From Alphaproteobacteria bacterium (lineage in GTDB: Bacteria; Pseudomonadota; Alphaproteobacteria; Rickettsiales; JAFLCR01), in contig JAFLCR010000111.1 in assembly GCA_017302755.1 (NCBI GenBank), positions 1 to 7,758 of the forward strand: a DNA stretch of 7,758 bases, read 5' to 3'. Made by a program: the position numbers and the translations under genes. How positions within the stretch are numbered: the stretch's first letter is position 1; each line of letters starts with the position of its first letter. Positions 1-6,371 of the stretch are shown here, in pieces. The notes under the pieces are model-generated. The model ran no database searches, had not been told where the DNA came from, and saw only the letters and a list, made by a program, of their open reading frames with translations.

Positions 1-112
1 GGATACGGCGGTGGTGTTGCAGATGATTCGGGATTTCTACACCTCCTTGCTCGACCGCGGGGTTGAGGCGCAATCCGCGCCGGTGCAGGAAGACGCGGAG
101 CTGGTGCACTGA
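1..112 (+). CDS. C-terminal end of an unidentified protein (partial)
   Basis: The reading frame beginning at base 2 is open from the left edge to a TGA at 110-112 and gives the last 36 residues of a protein, ending in a polar acidic tail (QEDAELVH). The stop is one base from the fis start codon, which indicates a shared transcript and probably translational coupling. I do not recognise the family from this fragment. In gammaproteobacteria fis follows dusB, and in many alphaproteobacteria ntrY follows ntrB and ntrC, so these are candidates from context only. The fragment shows no NtrC helix-turn-helix and no histidine-kinase ATP-binding motif. That it is coding rests on the open frame and the tight junction. 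Confidence 0.55.
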   Translation, partial: DTAVVLQMIRDFYTSLLDRGVEAQSAPVQEDAELVH

Positions 113-113
113 G

Positions 114-431
114 ATGGCCCGCCAAACCGCCCCCAAAGCCAAGAAAAAAGGTAAGGCCAAGGCGGTGGTCAAGGCAAAGCCCAAGCGCAAGAAGAAGCCC
201 TGCCTGGAAGACGCCGTGAGGGCGCATCTCGAAAAGTATTTTAAGGCGCATACCCATTCCTTCCCGGCAAGCGGGCTATATGACCGCGTGCTGGTGGAGG
301 TGGAGCGCCCGTTGCTGGAGCTGACGCTCGAAGCCACGGAGGGCAACCAGCTTCAGGCGGCGCGGATCCTCGGCATCAACCGCAACACGCTGCGCAAGAA
401 GCTCCAAGAGCTTGGCCTTTATGAGGACTAG
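114..431 (+). CDS. fis: Fis-family nucleoid/DNA-binding protein with lysine-rich N-terminal tail
   Basis: A 105-residue protein. Residues about 31-102 align by eye with the whole of E. coli Fis from memory: the helical dimerisation part (LEDAVRAHLEKYF), the VEVERPLLE segment, and the C-terminal helix-turn-helix (GNQLQAARILGINRNTLRKK, 78-97). Fis dimers bind and bend DNA and act on transcription and nucleoid structure. The match extends beyond the helix-turn-helix, which favours a real Fis over a leftover NtrC C-terminus. Residues 1-30 hold 12 Lys and 2 Arg with Ala and Pro, resembling a histone H1 or AlgP tail that Fis normally lacks. ATG 114 is preferred over the TTG at 63, because that would overlap the upstream gene by 50 bases. 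A GGAG lies at 97-100, rather far upstream. The TAG stop lies inside the left arm of the following palindrome. Confidence 0.85.
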   Translation: MARQTAPKAKKKGKAKAVVKAKPKRKKKPCLEDAVRAHLEKYFKAHTHSFPASGLYDRVLVEVERPLLELTLEATEGNQLQAARILGINRNTLRKKLQELGLYED

Positions 432-576
432 GGCGCATCATCCATTCCTACTGCGTCGGGCTGCAAACGGCAGTTTCCCTGCGCTACGATGCTCACGTAC
501 TTTATGTACGCTCCGCTTCGGTGCTCGGAAAACCACCGTTTTCGCCACGACGCAGCGTAATGTATGATGCGCCCTA
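429..576. repeat. Long imperfect palindrome (148 bp) spanning the fis-ntrY junction
   Basis: The outer arms are a perfect 13-bp inverted repeat, TAGGGCGCATCAT (429-441) against ATGATGCGCCCTA (564-576). Further matching blocks lie inside: 443-446 with 559-562, CTGCGTCG (451-458) with CGACGCAG (548-555), a similar pair at 465-478 and 527-542, and CGTAC-TTTAT-GTACG (496-510) at the centre. All share one axis near base 503, so this is a single foldback and not chance hairpins. The left arm includes the fis stop and the right arm the ntrY start. No flanking direct repeat is visible, so a transposition target duplication is not supported. Its size and form recall short palindromic repeats such as Rickettsia palindromic elements or MITE/REP-like units, but family membership is inferred. 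No transposase is present. Confidence 0.85.
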
Positions 577-2768
577 ACCTCAAGCTGGCTGCGATGCTTG
601 GGCGCGGGAAATCGCCCTGGATCGCCCTGGCCTTCGCCATTGCCGCCGTGCTGTCGGCGATGTTTACGTATACGGCGATTACCTCTTCCACCGATACGTT
701 CGGGCCGGATCCGCGCAAGGTGACGGGGCTGATTCTCATCAACCTCACCTTTCTGCTGGGGCTGGCCGTGGTCATCATCCAGCGCGTGATCCGGCTGTGG
801 GCCGAAATCAGAAGCGGCGTGGAGGGCTCGCGGCTGCAGCGGCGCGTGGTCACCATGTTCAGCCTGGTGACGATCATCCCCACCATTCTGGTGGCGGCGT
901 TCTCTGTTTTCTTCTTCAATTTTGGCATCCAATCCTGGTTCAACGCGCGGGTGAGCGCGGCGCTGGAAAATTCGGTCGCCGTGGCGCAGGGCTACCTCGC
1001 CGAGCATAAGGAGGCAATCCGCGCCGACGCGCTCGAAGTCGCGGGCAGGCTCAACCGGGAGATTTTCGGCGTCCACGACAAGGCGGTGCTGGAAGGGCTG
1101 CTGTCGCAGCTGGTGGACATTCGCGGCCTTTCGGAAGGCGTGATCTTCCAGCGCAACCGCGTGGTGGCCCGAAGCACGCTGAGCTTTTCGCTTTCTTTTG
1201 AGAAAATGCCTTTTGACGCGATCGAGCGCGCCGGCACCGGCGAGGTGGTGATTCTCACCAGCGACGATGACGACCGCGTGCGCGCCCTGGTGCGGCTTGA
1301 CGGGATGGTGGATACCTACCTGCTCGTCGGCCGCTACGTCGACAGTAAGGTGCTGGAATACACCACCACCACCAGGGGCGCGGTGGCGGAATACATGCGG
1401 CTGAAATCCGAAATCTCGATGCTGCAGATCCGCTTCTCCTTCATCTACCTGGCGCTCGCCATGATTCTGCTTTCGGCGTCGGTGTGGGCGGGCATGGCGT
1501 TCGCGCGCGTGGTGGTGGCACCGCTTGCCGGGCTGATCGCGGCTTCGGAGCGCCTGCGGGCCGGGGATTATTCGGTGCGCGTGGGTGAGGGGCCGAAGGG
1601 TGACGAAATTGCGGCGCTCGCGCGCGCCTTCAACCGCATGGCCGGGCAGCTGGAAATGCAGCGGCGCGACCTGGTGGAGGCGCATCGGCAGGCGGACGGC
1701 AGGCGGCGCTTCATTGAAACCGTGCTCTCCGGCGTGTCGGCGGGGGTGATCGCGCTGGACGATGAGGAGCGGATCACCTTGCTCAACCGCTCGGCGGCGC
1801 AGCTTCTGCGCCTCGACGAGGCCGAAGTGGCGGGGGTGGCATTGGAGGATATCCTTCCCGAAATGAAGCCTTCCGTCGCGGAAGCCAAGACCAAGGGCAC
1901 GGCGCAGGCGACGATCGCGTTGATGCGTAATGGCCGCGCGCTCTCCTTCCGCCTGCGCGTGGAGGCGGATAAGGGGATGAATGACGGCGTGGCCGGCTTC
2001 GTGCTCACCTTCGACGACATCACCGAGCTACTTGCCGCTCAGCGCAACACGGCGTGGTCGGATGTGGCGCGGCGCATCGCGCACGAGATCAAGAATCCGC
2101 TCACGCCGATTCAGCTTTCGGCGGAGCGGCTGAAGAAGAAGTACGCAGAGGCCATCCAAGGCGAGGAGAAGGAGACTTTCATTCGCTACATCGACACCAT
2201 TGGCCGGCATGTGCGCGACATCGGCCGCATTGTCGAGGAATTCGCCTCTTTCGCACGCATGCCGGCCCCGGTGCTGGCCTGGGAAGAGATTGGGGAGCTG
2301 GTGCGCAAGGCGGTGTTCTCCGAAACCGTGGCCAGGCCGGAAGTGGCCATCACCTGCACCGTGCCACAGGAAGCGATTGGCCTCTATTGCGATGCCCGCC
2401 AGATGCGCCAGGTATTGGGTAATATTCTCAAGAACGCTGCTGAGGCGCTTGAGGGTGTCTCCGACCCGAAAATCGACGTGATCCTGGCGCTTAACGAGCA
2501 GGCCTTGACCCTGACGGTTACCGATAACGGCAAGGGCTTCCCCGCCGAATTGATGGGCAGGCTGACCGAGCCTTACGTCACCGGAAAAGCCAAGGGAACC
2601 GGGCTGGGGCTGGCGATTGTACGCAAGATCGTGGAAGATCATAATGGATTGATTGTATTTGAGAATATTCAGTCTGAAGCAGTCTCCGGCGCCCGGGTTT
2701 CCATCACGTTTCCGGTTTCTCTTGTGCGAACGGATTCCGATGCGCTAGATTCCACCACACCACTGTAG
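564..2768 (+). CDS. ntrY: NtrY-type membrane sensor histidine kinase
   Basis: A 734-residue kinase, the usual NtrY size, that would phosphorylate NtrX encoded just downstream. Three hydrophobic segments lie at about 19-40, 53-75 and 96-119. An extracytoplasmic sensor region (about 122-288) and a fourth membrane segment (about 291-315) follow. Next come a HAMP linker (about 316-368), a PAS domain (about 380-490), a HisKA domain with phosphoacceptor His507 in IAHEIKNPLTP, and a HATPase domain with N box NILKNAAEAL (Asn624), DNGKGF (Asp654) and GTGLGLAI (678-685). All catalytic motifs are intact. In alphaproteobacteria NtrYX is linked to nitrogen metabolism, redox and envelope responses; the signal here cannot be read. 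ATG 564 and ATG 567 are both possible starts and both lie in the palindrome arm. No Shine-Dalgarno sequence precedes them. A later in-frame ATG is at 594. Confidence 0.93.
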   Translation: MMRPNLKLAAMLGRGKSPWIALAFAIAAVLSAMFTYTAITSSTDTFGPDPRKVTGLILINLTFLLGLAVVIIQRVIRLWAEIRSGVEGSRLQRRVVTMFSLVTIIPTILVAAFSVFFFNFGIQSWFNARVSAALENSVAVAQGYLAEHKEAIRADALEVAGRLNREIFGVHDKAVLEGLLSQLVDIRGLSEGVIFQRNRVVARSTLSFSLSFEKMPFDAIERAGTGEVVILTSDDDDRVRALVRLDGMVDTYLLVGRYVDSKVLEYTTTTRGAVAEYMRLKSEISMLQIRFSFIYLALAMILLSASVWAGMAFARVVVAPLAGLIAASERLRAGDYSVRVGEGPKGDEIAALARAFNRMAGQLEMQRRDLVEAHRQADGRRRFIETVLSGVSAGVIALDDEERITLLNRSAAQLLRLDEAEVAGVALEDILPEMKPSVAEAKTKGTAQATIALMRNGRALSFRLRVEADKGMNDGVAGFVLTFDDITELLAAQRNTAWSDVARRIAHEIKNPLTPIQLSAERLKKKYAEAIQGEEKETFIRYIDTIGRHVRDIGRIVEEFASFARMPAPVLAWEEIGELVRKAVFSETVARPEVAITCTVPQEAIGLYCDARQMRQVLGNILKNAAEALEGVSDPKIDVILALNEQALTLTVTDNGKGFPAELMGRLTEPYVTGKAKGTGLGLAIVRKIVEDHNGLIVFENIQSEAVSGARVSITFPVSLVRTDSDALDSTTPL

Positions 2769-2790
2769 CAATCTTACAACAGCACTGCCT

Positions 2791-4194
2791 ATGCCCCTGG
2801 ATATTCTGATCGTTGACGATGAAGCCGACATTCGCGACCTGCTCTGCGACATCCTCAAGGAGCACGGCCACACGACCCGCACGGCAAAGGACAGCGATTC
2901 CGCCCTGGCCGCGCTTTCCGAGCGGCTTCCTTCGGCGGTGATCCTGGATATCTGGCTTCAGGGCAGCGAGCTGGACGGCATGGGGATTCTGGAGCTCATC
3001 TGCGAGCGTTTCCCCAACCTGCCGGTCATCATGATCTCCGGGCACGGCAATATCGAGACGGCGGTGGGCTGCATCAAGATGGGCGCGTTCGACTTCATCG
3101 AAAAACCCTTCGAGGAAGACCGGCTGATGCTGATCGTCGACCGGGCGCTGGAAAAGGCGCGTCTCAAGGAAGAAAATGCGCAGCTGAAGCGCATGTCGGC
3201 GCGCGAAACGGAGCTGATCGGCAATTCGGCAGCCATCCAGCAGGTGCGCCAGTCCGTGGAGCGCGTGGCGCCCACCAACAGCCGCATCCTCATCACCGGC
3301 CCCGCCGGTTCGGGCAAGGAAGTCGCGGCGCGAGTGATTCATGAGAAATCCAAGCGCGCGGGCGGGCCGTTCGTGGTGCTCAACGCCGTCAGCATGGCGC
3401 CGGAATCGGCGCTGGCCACGTTGTTCGGCACTGAGGAGAGCGCCTCGCTCACCGGCCCCAAGAAGATCGGCGTGTTCGAGCGCGCCCATGGCGGCACGCT
3501 CTTCATCGACGAAGTGGCCGACATGCCCATGGAGACGCAGAGCAAGATTCTGCGCGTATTGCAGGATCAGCAGTTCATTCGTGTCGGCGGCACCAAGCCG
3601 GTCAGCGTGGACGTGCGCGTGATCGCGGCGACGTCGAAGGATCTGACGCATGAAATCGCCGAGGGCCGCTTCCGCGAGGATCTTTATTATCGTTTGAACG
3701 TGGTGCCCATCAAGGTGCCGACGCTGCGCGAACGCCGCGAGGACATCAACGTGTTCTGTCAGCATTTCCTGAAGCGCGCCTCGGAAATGACTGGACTGCC
3801 TGCGCGCCAGCTTGCCGACGATGCGCTTGCCATGCTGCAAAGCTATGACTGGCCCGGCAATGTGCGCCAGCTGCGCAATGTGATGGAATGGCTGCTCATC
3901 ATGACGCCGCAGGACAGCGGCCAGGTGAAGGCTTCCATGCTGCCCTCCGACCTGCTCAACGCCAACCCCGTGACGCTGCGCCCCGAAGCTAACGCTGACA
4001 TTATGGCACTACCCTTGCGCGAGGCGCGCGAGATTTTCGAACGGCAATACCTGATGGCGCAGATCACGCGCTTCGGGGGGAATATCTCCAAGACCTCCGC
4101 CTTCGTGGGCATGGAGCGTTCGGCGTTGCACCGCAAGCTGAAGTCGCTTGGCATTCACAGCAGCGAAGAGAAGCTAGAAAACGCGGCGGCATAG
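2791..4194 (+). CDS. ntrX: NtrX-type response regulator with AAA+ and Fis-like DNA-binding domains
   Basis: A 467-residue regulator, 22 bases after ntrY and its expected partner. The receiver domain (1-120) has the acidic pair Asp9-Asp10, phosphoacceptor Asp53 in ILDIWL, Ser83 and Lys105 in EKPF. The AAA+ domain (about 140-375) has Walker A GPAGSGKE (170-177), Walker B GGTLFIDE (234-241), sensor-I-like VIAAT, the GRFREDLYYRLN segment (292-303) and DWPGNVRQLRN (353-363). A Fis-type helix-turn-helix occupies about 427-455. The sigma54-contacting GAFTGA loop is not recognisable: its place (about 215-223) reads EESASLTGP. Many alphaproteobacterial NtrX proteins likewise lack GAFTGA and are thought not to act as classical sigma54 activators. 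The start is fixed by the conserved LILIVDDE-like N-terminus. No clear Shine-Dalgarno sequence is visible. Confidence 0.93.
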   Translation: MPLDILIVDDEADIRDLLCDILKEHGHTTRTAKDSDSALAALSERLPSAVILDIWLQGSELDGMGILELICERFPNLPVIMISGHGNIETAVGCIKMGAFDFIEKPFEEDRLMLIVDRALEKARLKEENAQLKRMSARETELIGNSAAIQQVRQSVERVAPTNSRILITGPAGSGKEVAARVIHEKSKRAGGPFVVLNAVSMAPESALATLFGTEESASLTGPKKIGVFERAHGGTLFIDEVADMPMETQSKILRVLQDQQFIRVGGTKPVSVDVRVIAATSKDLTHEIAEGRFREDLYYRLNVVPIKVPTLRERREDINVFCQHFLKRASEMTGLPARQLADDALAMLQSYDWPGNVRQLRNVMEWLLIMTPQDSGQVKASMLPSDLLNANPVTLRPEANADIMALPLREAREIFERQYLMAQITRFGGNISKTSAFVGMERSALHRKLKSLGIHSSEEKLENAAA

Positions 4195-4224
4195 CTGTCA
4201 TTCCCACGAAGGCGTGAATGACAG
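4195..4224. repeat. Small palindrome immediately after ntrX
   Basis: CTGTCATTC (4195-4203) and GAATGACAG (4216-4224) are perfect 9-bp inverted repeats starting at the base after the ntrX stop. An inner CACG/CGTG match can lengthen the stem if two C residues bulge. The sequence resembles the GTCATTCCCGCG...CGGGAAT type of extragenic palindrome common in proteobacterial genomes (recalled, not searched). No T-run follows, so it is not a clear intrinsic terminator. It could stabilise the 3' end of ntrX mRNA or be an inert dispersed repeat. The remaining bases to dat (4225-4274) show no convincing promoter or ribosome binding site. Confidence 0.7.
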
Positions 4225-4274
4225 AAGGATAGATTGCTGATAAAAAGCGGCATCATCCTTTTTCTATTGCTCCT

Positions 4275-5123
4275 ATGCGCATTTCCTACGTCAATGGTCG
4301 GTTTCTTCCGCACTCCGAAGCCTCGGTGCATATCGAGGATCGCGGCTATCAGTTCTCCGACGGCGTGTATGAAGTGATGGCCGTAGTGAACGGCGCGTTC
4401 CTCGACGGCGACTGGCACTTGGCGCGGCTGCGTTATTCGCTGGAGCAACTGGAAATCGCACCGCCGGTCGCGTGGACGGCGTTTCCGATTCTGGTGCGCG
4501 AGCTGTTGCGCCGGAACAAAGCGCGCGATGGTATGGTGTATATTCAAGCCACGCGCGGGGTGGCGAAGCGGGATCATGCGTTTCCGAAAAACACGCGGCC
4601 TTCGCTGGTCATGACGGTGGTGCAGCCCAAATGGCCGTCCGCCGCGATGATGGAAAAGGGAGTGCCCATCATCACCGCGCCGGATGTGCGCTGGGGAAGG
4701 CGGGATATCAAATCCATCTCCCTGCTACCAAACATCCTCGCCAAACAGGCCGCGGCGCGCGCGGGCGTGCGTGAGGCGTGGCTGGTGGGCGAGGACGGCG
4801 TGGTGACAGAAGGCTCTTCCACCAATGCGTGGATCATCGATGCCAAGGGCAAGGTGGTGACGCATCCCGCCAATCACCGAATCTTAGGCGGCATCACGCG
4901 GCTGACCTTGATTCAGCTTGCGAAGGAAGCGGGCATTCCCGTGGTGGAAAAGCCGTTCACGGTGAGCGATTTGCGGAAGGCGTCCGAGGCGTTTCTCACC
5001 AGCACCACCAGCCTGGTACTGCCGGTGGTGGTGGCGGATGGAAAGAAAATTGGCAAAGGCGTGGTGGGGCCGGTGACGAAGAAGCTGCAGCAGCTATATG
5101 CGGATTATATATCCGGCTTGTGA
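4275..5123 (+). CDS. dat: D-amino-acid aminotransferase (PLP class IV)
   Basis: A 282-residue cytoplasmic PLP enzyme, the usual length for bacterial D-amino-acid transaminases, which interconvert D-alanine, D-glutamate and their 2-oxo acids and supply peptidoglycan precursors. The N-terminus YVNGRFLPHSEASVHIEDRG followed by YQFSDGVYEV is typical. Lys146 in DIKSISLLPNILAKQ matches the PLP-binding lysine of the Bacillus enzyme (DIKSLNLL). Glu179 in VTEGSSTNAW fits the cofactor-nitrogen-contacting glutamate. RGVAKRDHAFP (94-104) resembles the substrate-carboxylate-binding RxH segment. These motifs favour D-amino-acid over branched-chain aminotransferase or aminodeoxychorismate lyase, although class IV specificity is hard to fix by eye. 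It follows ntrX by 80 bases and may be read from the same transcript. There is no Shine-Dalgarno sequence before ATG 4275. Confidence 0.85.
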   Translation: MRISYVNGRFLPHSEASVHIEDRGYQFSDGVYEVMAVVNGAFLDGDWHLARLRYSLEQLEIAPPVAWTAFPILVRELLRRNKARDGMVYIQATRGVAKRDHAFPKNTRPSLVMTVVQPKWPSAAMMEKGVPIITAPDVRWGRRDIKSISLLPNILAKQAAARAGVREAWLVGEDGVVTEGSSTNAWIIDAKGKVVTHPANHRILGGITRLTLIQLAKEAGIPVVEKPFTVSDLRKASEAFLTSTTSLVLPVVVADGKKIGKGVVGPVTKKLQQLYADYISGL

Positions 5124-5131
5124 AGCCCGCG

Positions 5132-5503
5132 TTAGACTTTCACCGTCATGATTTTGGAAATATCGTCATCGCCACGGGAGCGTTCGGTTCCAAGGGAAGG
5201 TTGTGCATTCAGCGCTTCCTTCAATGTGCCCCCGTAGGCATAAAGCATGGGGCCGACATCGCCTTCCTTTTCATAAAGAAAAATGCCGGGCTTTAGTGCG
5301 TCGCGATTGGTGACTACCGTCATGCCGGCCTCTTGCATCCAGGTGGTGAGTTCTTCCAGATTCACGGCGCCTGTTTGCTGAAGGCCGTAGACCTGGCGGT
5401 CTTCAGCCGTTGTTCTAACGAACTCTACGTTCGTTAAATGGGCGCGTGCGAGAGGAAACGTACCGTCCGCTTGATTGACGGTTATCCAACTGAGTATTGT
5501 CAT
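5132..5503 (-). CDS. Hypothetical protein, 123 residues
   Basis: I do not recognise this protein. It is predicted to be soluble and cytoplasmic, with no signal peptide, membrane segment or cysteine. It starts MTILSWITVNQADGTFPLAR and ends with an acidic, then basic tail (RGDDDISKIMTVKV). The start at 5503 is chosen over the ATG ten codons upstream (5533) because a GGAG at 5513-5510 lies six bases before it, one of the best ribosome binding sites in the window. The gene converges on dat with only 8 bases between the stops and diverges from the HAD gene. Its base composition looks lower in GC than its neighbours, which with the opposite orientation suggests acquisition or a lineage-specific gene. 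No competing plus-strand gene fits here. The residue mix looks like a real protein. Confidence 0.6.
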   Translation of the reverse strand: MTILSWITVNQADGTFPLARAHLTNVEFVRTTAEDRQVYGLQQTGAVNLEELTTWMQEAGMTVVTNRDALKPGIFLYEKEGDVGPMLYAYGGTLKEALNAQPSLGTERSRGDDDISKIMTVKV

Positions 5504-5509
5504 GCTCCA

Positions 5510-5513
5510 CTCC
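5510..5513 (-). promoter_or_regulatory. Ribosome binding site for the minus-strand hypothetical gene
   Basis: On the minus strand GGAG is followed by six bases and then ATG (5503-5501). This decides the start in favour of 5503 over the upstream ATG at 5533, which has no such site. Confidence 0.6.
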
Positions 5514-5579
5514 AAGAGAAATATGCTATGCATGCTATCAAGGTAATGTTGCAGTTTGATGTAAGTTGGTTCTTGTTAA

Positions 5580-6263
5580 ATGTCTGATATAATGTCTAAA
5601 AATAATCAATTTCCCCTTCCGCGTGCGATTCTCTTCGACTGGGACAATACTCTCGTCGATACCTGGCCGCTCATTCACGGCGCGCTGGTGGAAACCTTCG
5701 AGAGCATGGGGCAGACGCCCTGGACGCTTGACGAGGTGAAAAGCAAGGTCGCCAAATCGCTGCGCGATTCCTTTCCCGCGCTGTTTCATGAGCGCTGGGA
5801 GGAGGCGGCGAAGATTTACCAGGATGCCTATCTTGCCCGCCACCTGAAAAACCTTCAGGCCATGCCCGAGGCGGCGCGACTGCTTGAGGCGCTGCACAAG
5901 CGGGTGAAATTTCTCGGCATCGTGAGCAATAAAAAAGGGCCGTCGCTGCGGCTGGAATTGAAGCATCTAGGTTGGGACAGGTATTTCGACGCCGCCATCG
6001 GCTCGCAGGACGCGGAGCATGACAAGCCCCATCCCGCGCCCGTCTATCTGGCGCTCAAGGGCACCGGCATTGAGCCGGGGCCGGATGTCTGGTTTGTGGG
6101 CGATAGCGCCGTCGATATCGAATGCGCGGTGGCGTCGGGTTGTCTGCCGGTGCTATACGGGCACCACCCTGAAGCGGTGGCGGCCCTGGAGAAACATAGT
6201 CATGGGCGCCATGCCCATGACCATATCATGCTTGAAGAATGGCTCCGCGCGGCTTTCGTATAG
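5580..6263 (+). CDS. HAD-superfamily hydrolase, phosphoglycolate-phosphatase-like
   Basis: A 227-residue cytoplasmic phosphatase of the haloacid dehalogenase superfamily. Motif I is FDWDNTLVDT with nucleophile Asp20 and acid/base Asp22. Motif II is IVSNK (Ser116), motif III is Lys149 in DKPHP, and motif IV is VGDSAVDIE (Asp175, Asp179). A helical cap between about residues 28 and 95 fits the Gph/PGMB-like subgroup. The catalytic set is complete. The substrate cannot be named, though phosphoglycolate or a sugar or nucleotide phosphate are usual in this group. The C-terminus has an unusual histidine-rich run, HSHGRHAHDH (206-215), coded by a DNA hairpin. ATG 5580 or ATG 5592 could start translation and neither has a clear Shine-Dalgarno sequence. 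It lies 113 bases upstream of hfq on the same strand. Confidence 0.88.
   Translation: MSDIMSKNNQFPLPRAILFDWDNTLVDTWPLIHGALVETFESMGQTPWTLDEVKSKVAKSLRDSFPALFHERWEEAAKIYQDAYLARHLKNLQAMPEAARLLEALHKRVKFLGIVSNKKGPSLRLELKHLGWDRYFDAAIGSQDAEHDKPHPAPVYLALKGTGIEPGPDVWFVGDSAVDIECAVASGCLPVLYGHHPEAVAALEKHSHGRHAHDHIMLEEWLRAAFV
6199..6221. repeat. Perfect 9-bp hairpin inside the HAD gene 3' end
   Basis: GTCATGGGC (6199-6207) and GCCCATGAC (6213-6221) are perfect inverted repeats around a five-base spacer (GCCAT). It codes for the histidine-rich stretch near the C-terminus of the HAD protein, about 40 bases before its stop. There is no T-run, so it is not a standard terminator. It could be a chance product of His/Met/Gly codons or a folded RNA element in front of hfq. 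Confidence 0.6.
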
Positions 6264-6349
6264 GCGCTATGCGGTTAAAATAGTAACCTATCCTTCATGA
6301 TTATGGTATAGAGCCTAGTGACGGAATGCAGGATACAGGCTTCCGCGAC

Positions 6350-6371
6350 AACAATAATAATAAGCCAGAGG
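6350..6371 (+). promoter_or_regulatory. ARN-triplet tract and ribosome binding site in the hfq leader
   Basis: Five consecutive A-purine-N triplets (AAC AAT AAT AAT AAG) occupy 6350-6364. They are followed two bases later by the Shine-Dalgarno sequence AGAGG (6367-6371), five bases before ATG 6377. ARN repeats are the known binding pattern of the distal face of Hfq in E. coli, where Hfq also represses its own mRNA. The tract is seen directly. Its role as an autoregulatory site is inference, and distal-face specificity can differ between bacterial groups. The site also fixes the hfq start over the in-frame ATG at 6326. Confidence 0.5.

Noticed and set aside
1361..1375. CACCACCACC repeat in ntrY
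   Set aside because: It codes a short Thr run in the NtrY sensor region and is too short to be a meaningful repeat array.
438..1685. Long minus-strand open frame opposite ntrY
   Set aside because: It lies antisense to a gene with a complete kinase domain set, shows low-complexity His/Arg/Gln composition typical of GC-rich shadow frames, and has no recognisable domain.
2704..3840. Long minus-strand open frame opposite ntrX
   Set aside because: Antisense shadow of the ntrX coding frame with no family features of its own.
4249..4260. GCATCATCC before dat resembling the left arm of the fis-ntrY palindrome
   Set aside because: Only nine shared bases and no matching opposite arm, which is within chance expectation.
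5115..5127. GGCTT-GTG-AAGCC hairpin across the dat stop as a two-way terminator
   Set aside because: A five-base stem with a three-base loop and no T-run on either side is too weak to call a terminator.
4778..5296. Plus-strand open frame overlapping the end of dat and the minus-strand gene
   Set aside because: Its first part is the shifted frame of dat and its end is antisense to the hypothetical gene; it has no ribosome binding site or conserved motif.
5585..5593. TGATATAAT, a strong extended -10 promoter look-alike at the HAD start
   Set aside because: It overlaps the two possible HAD start codons, so transcription would begin about 5600, past any in-frame start, and no convincing -35 is present.
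6273..6288. GGTTA/TAACC hairpin after the HAD gene as a terminator
   Set aside because: Only five paired bases, AT-rich and with no T-run.
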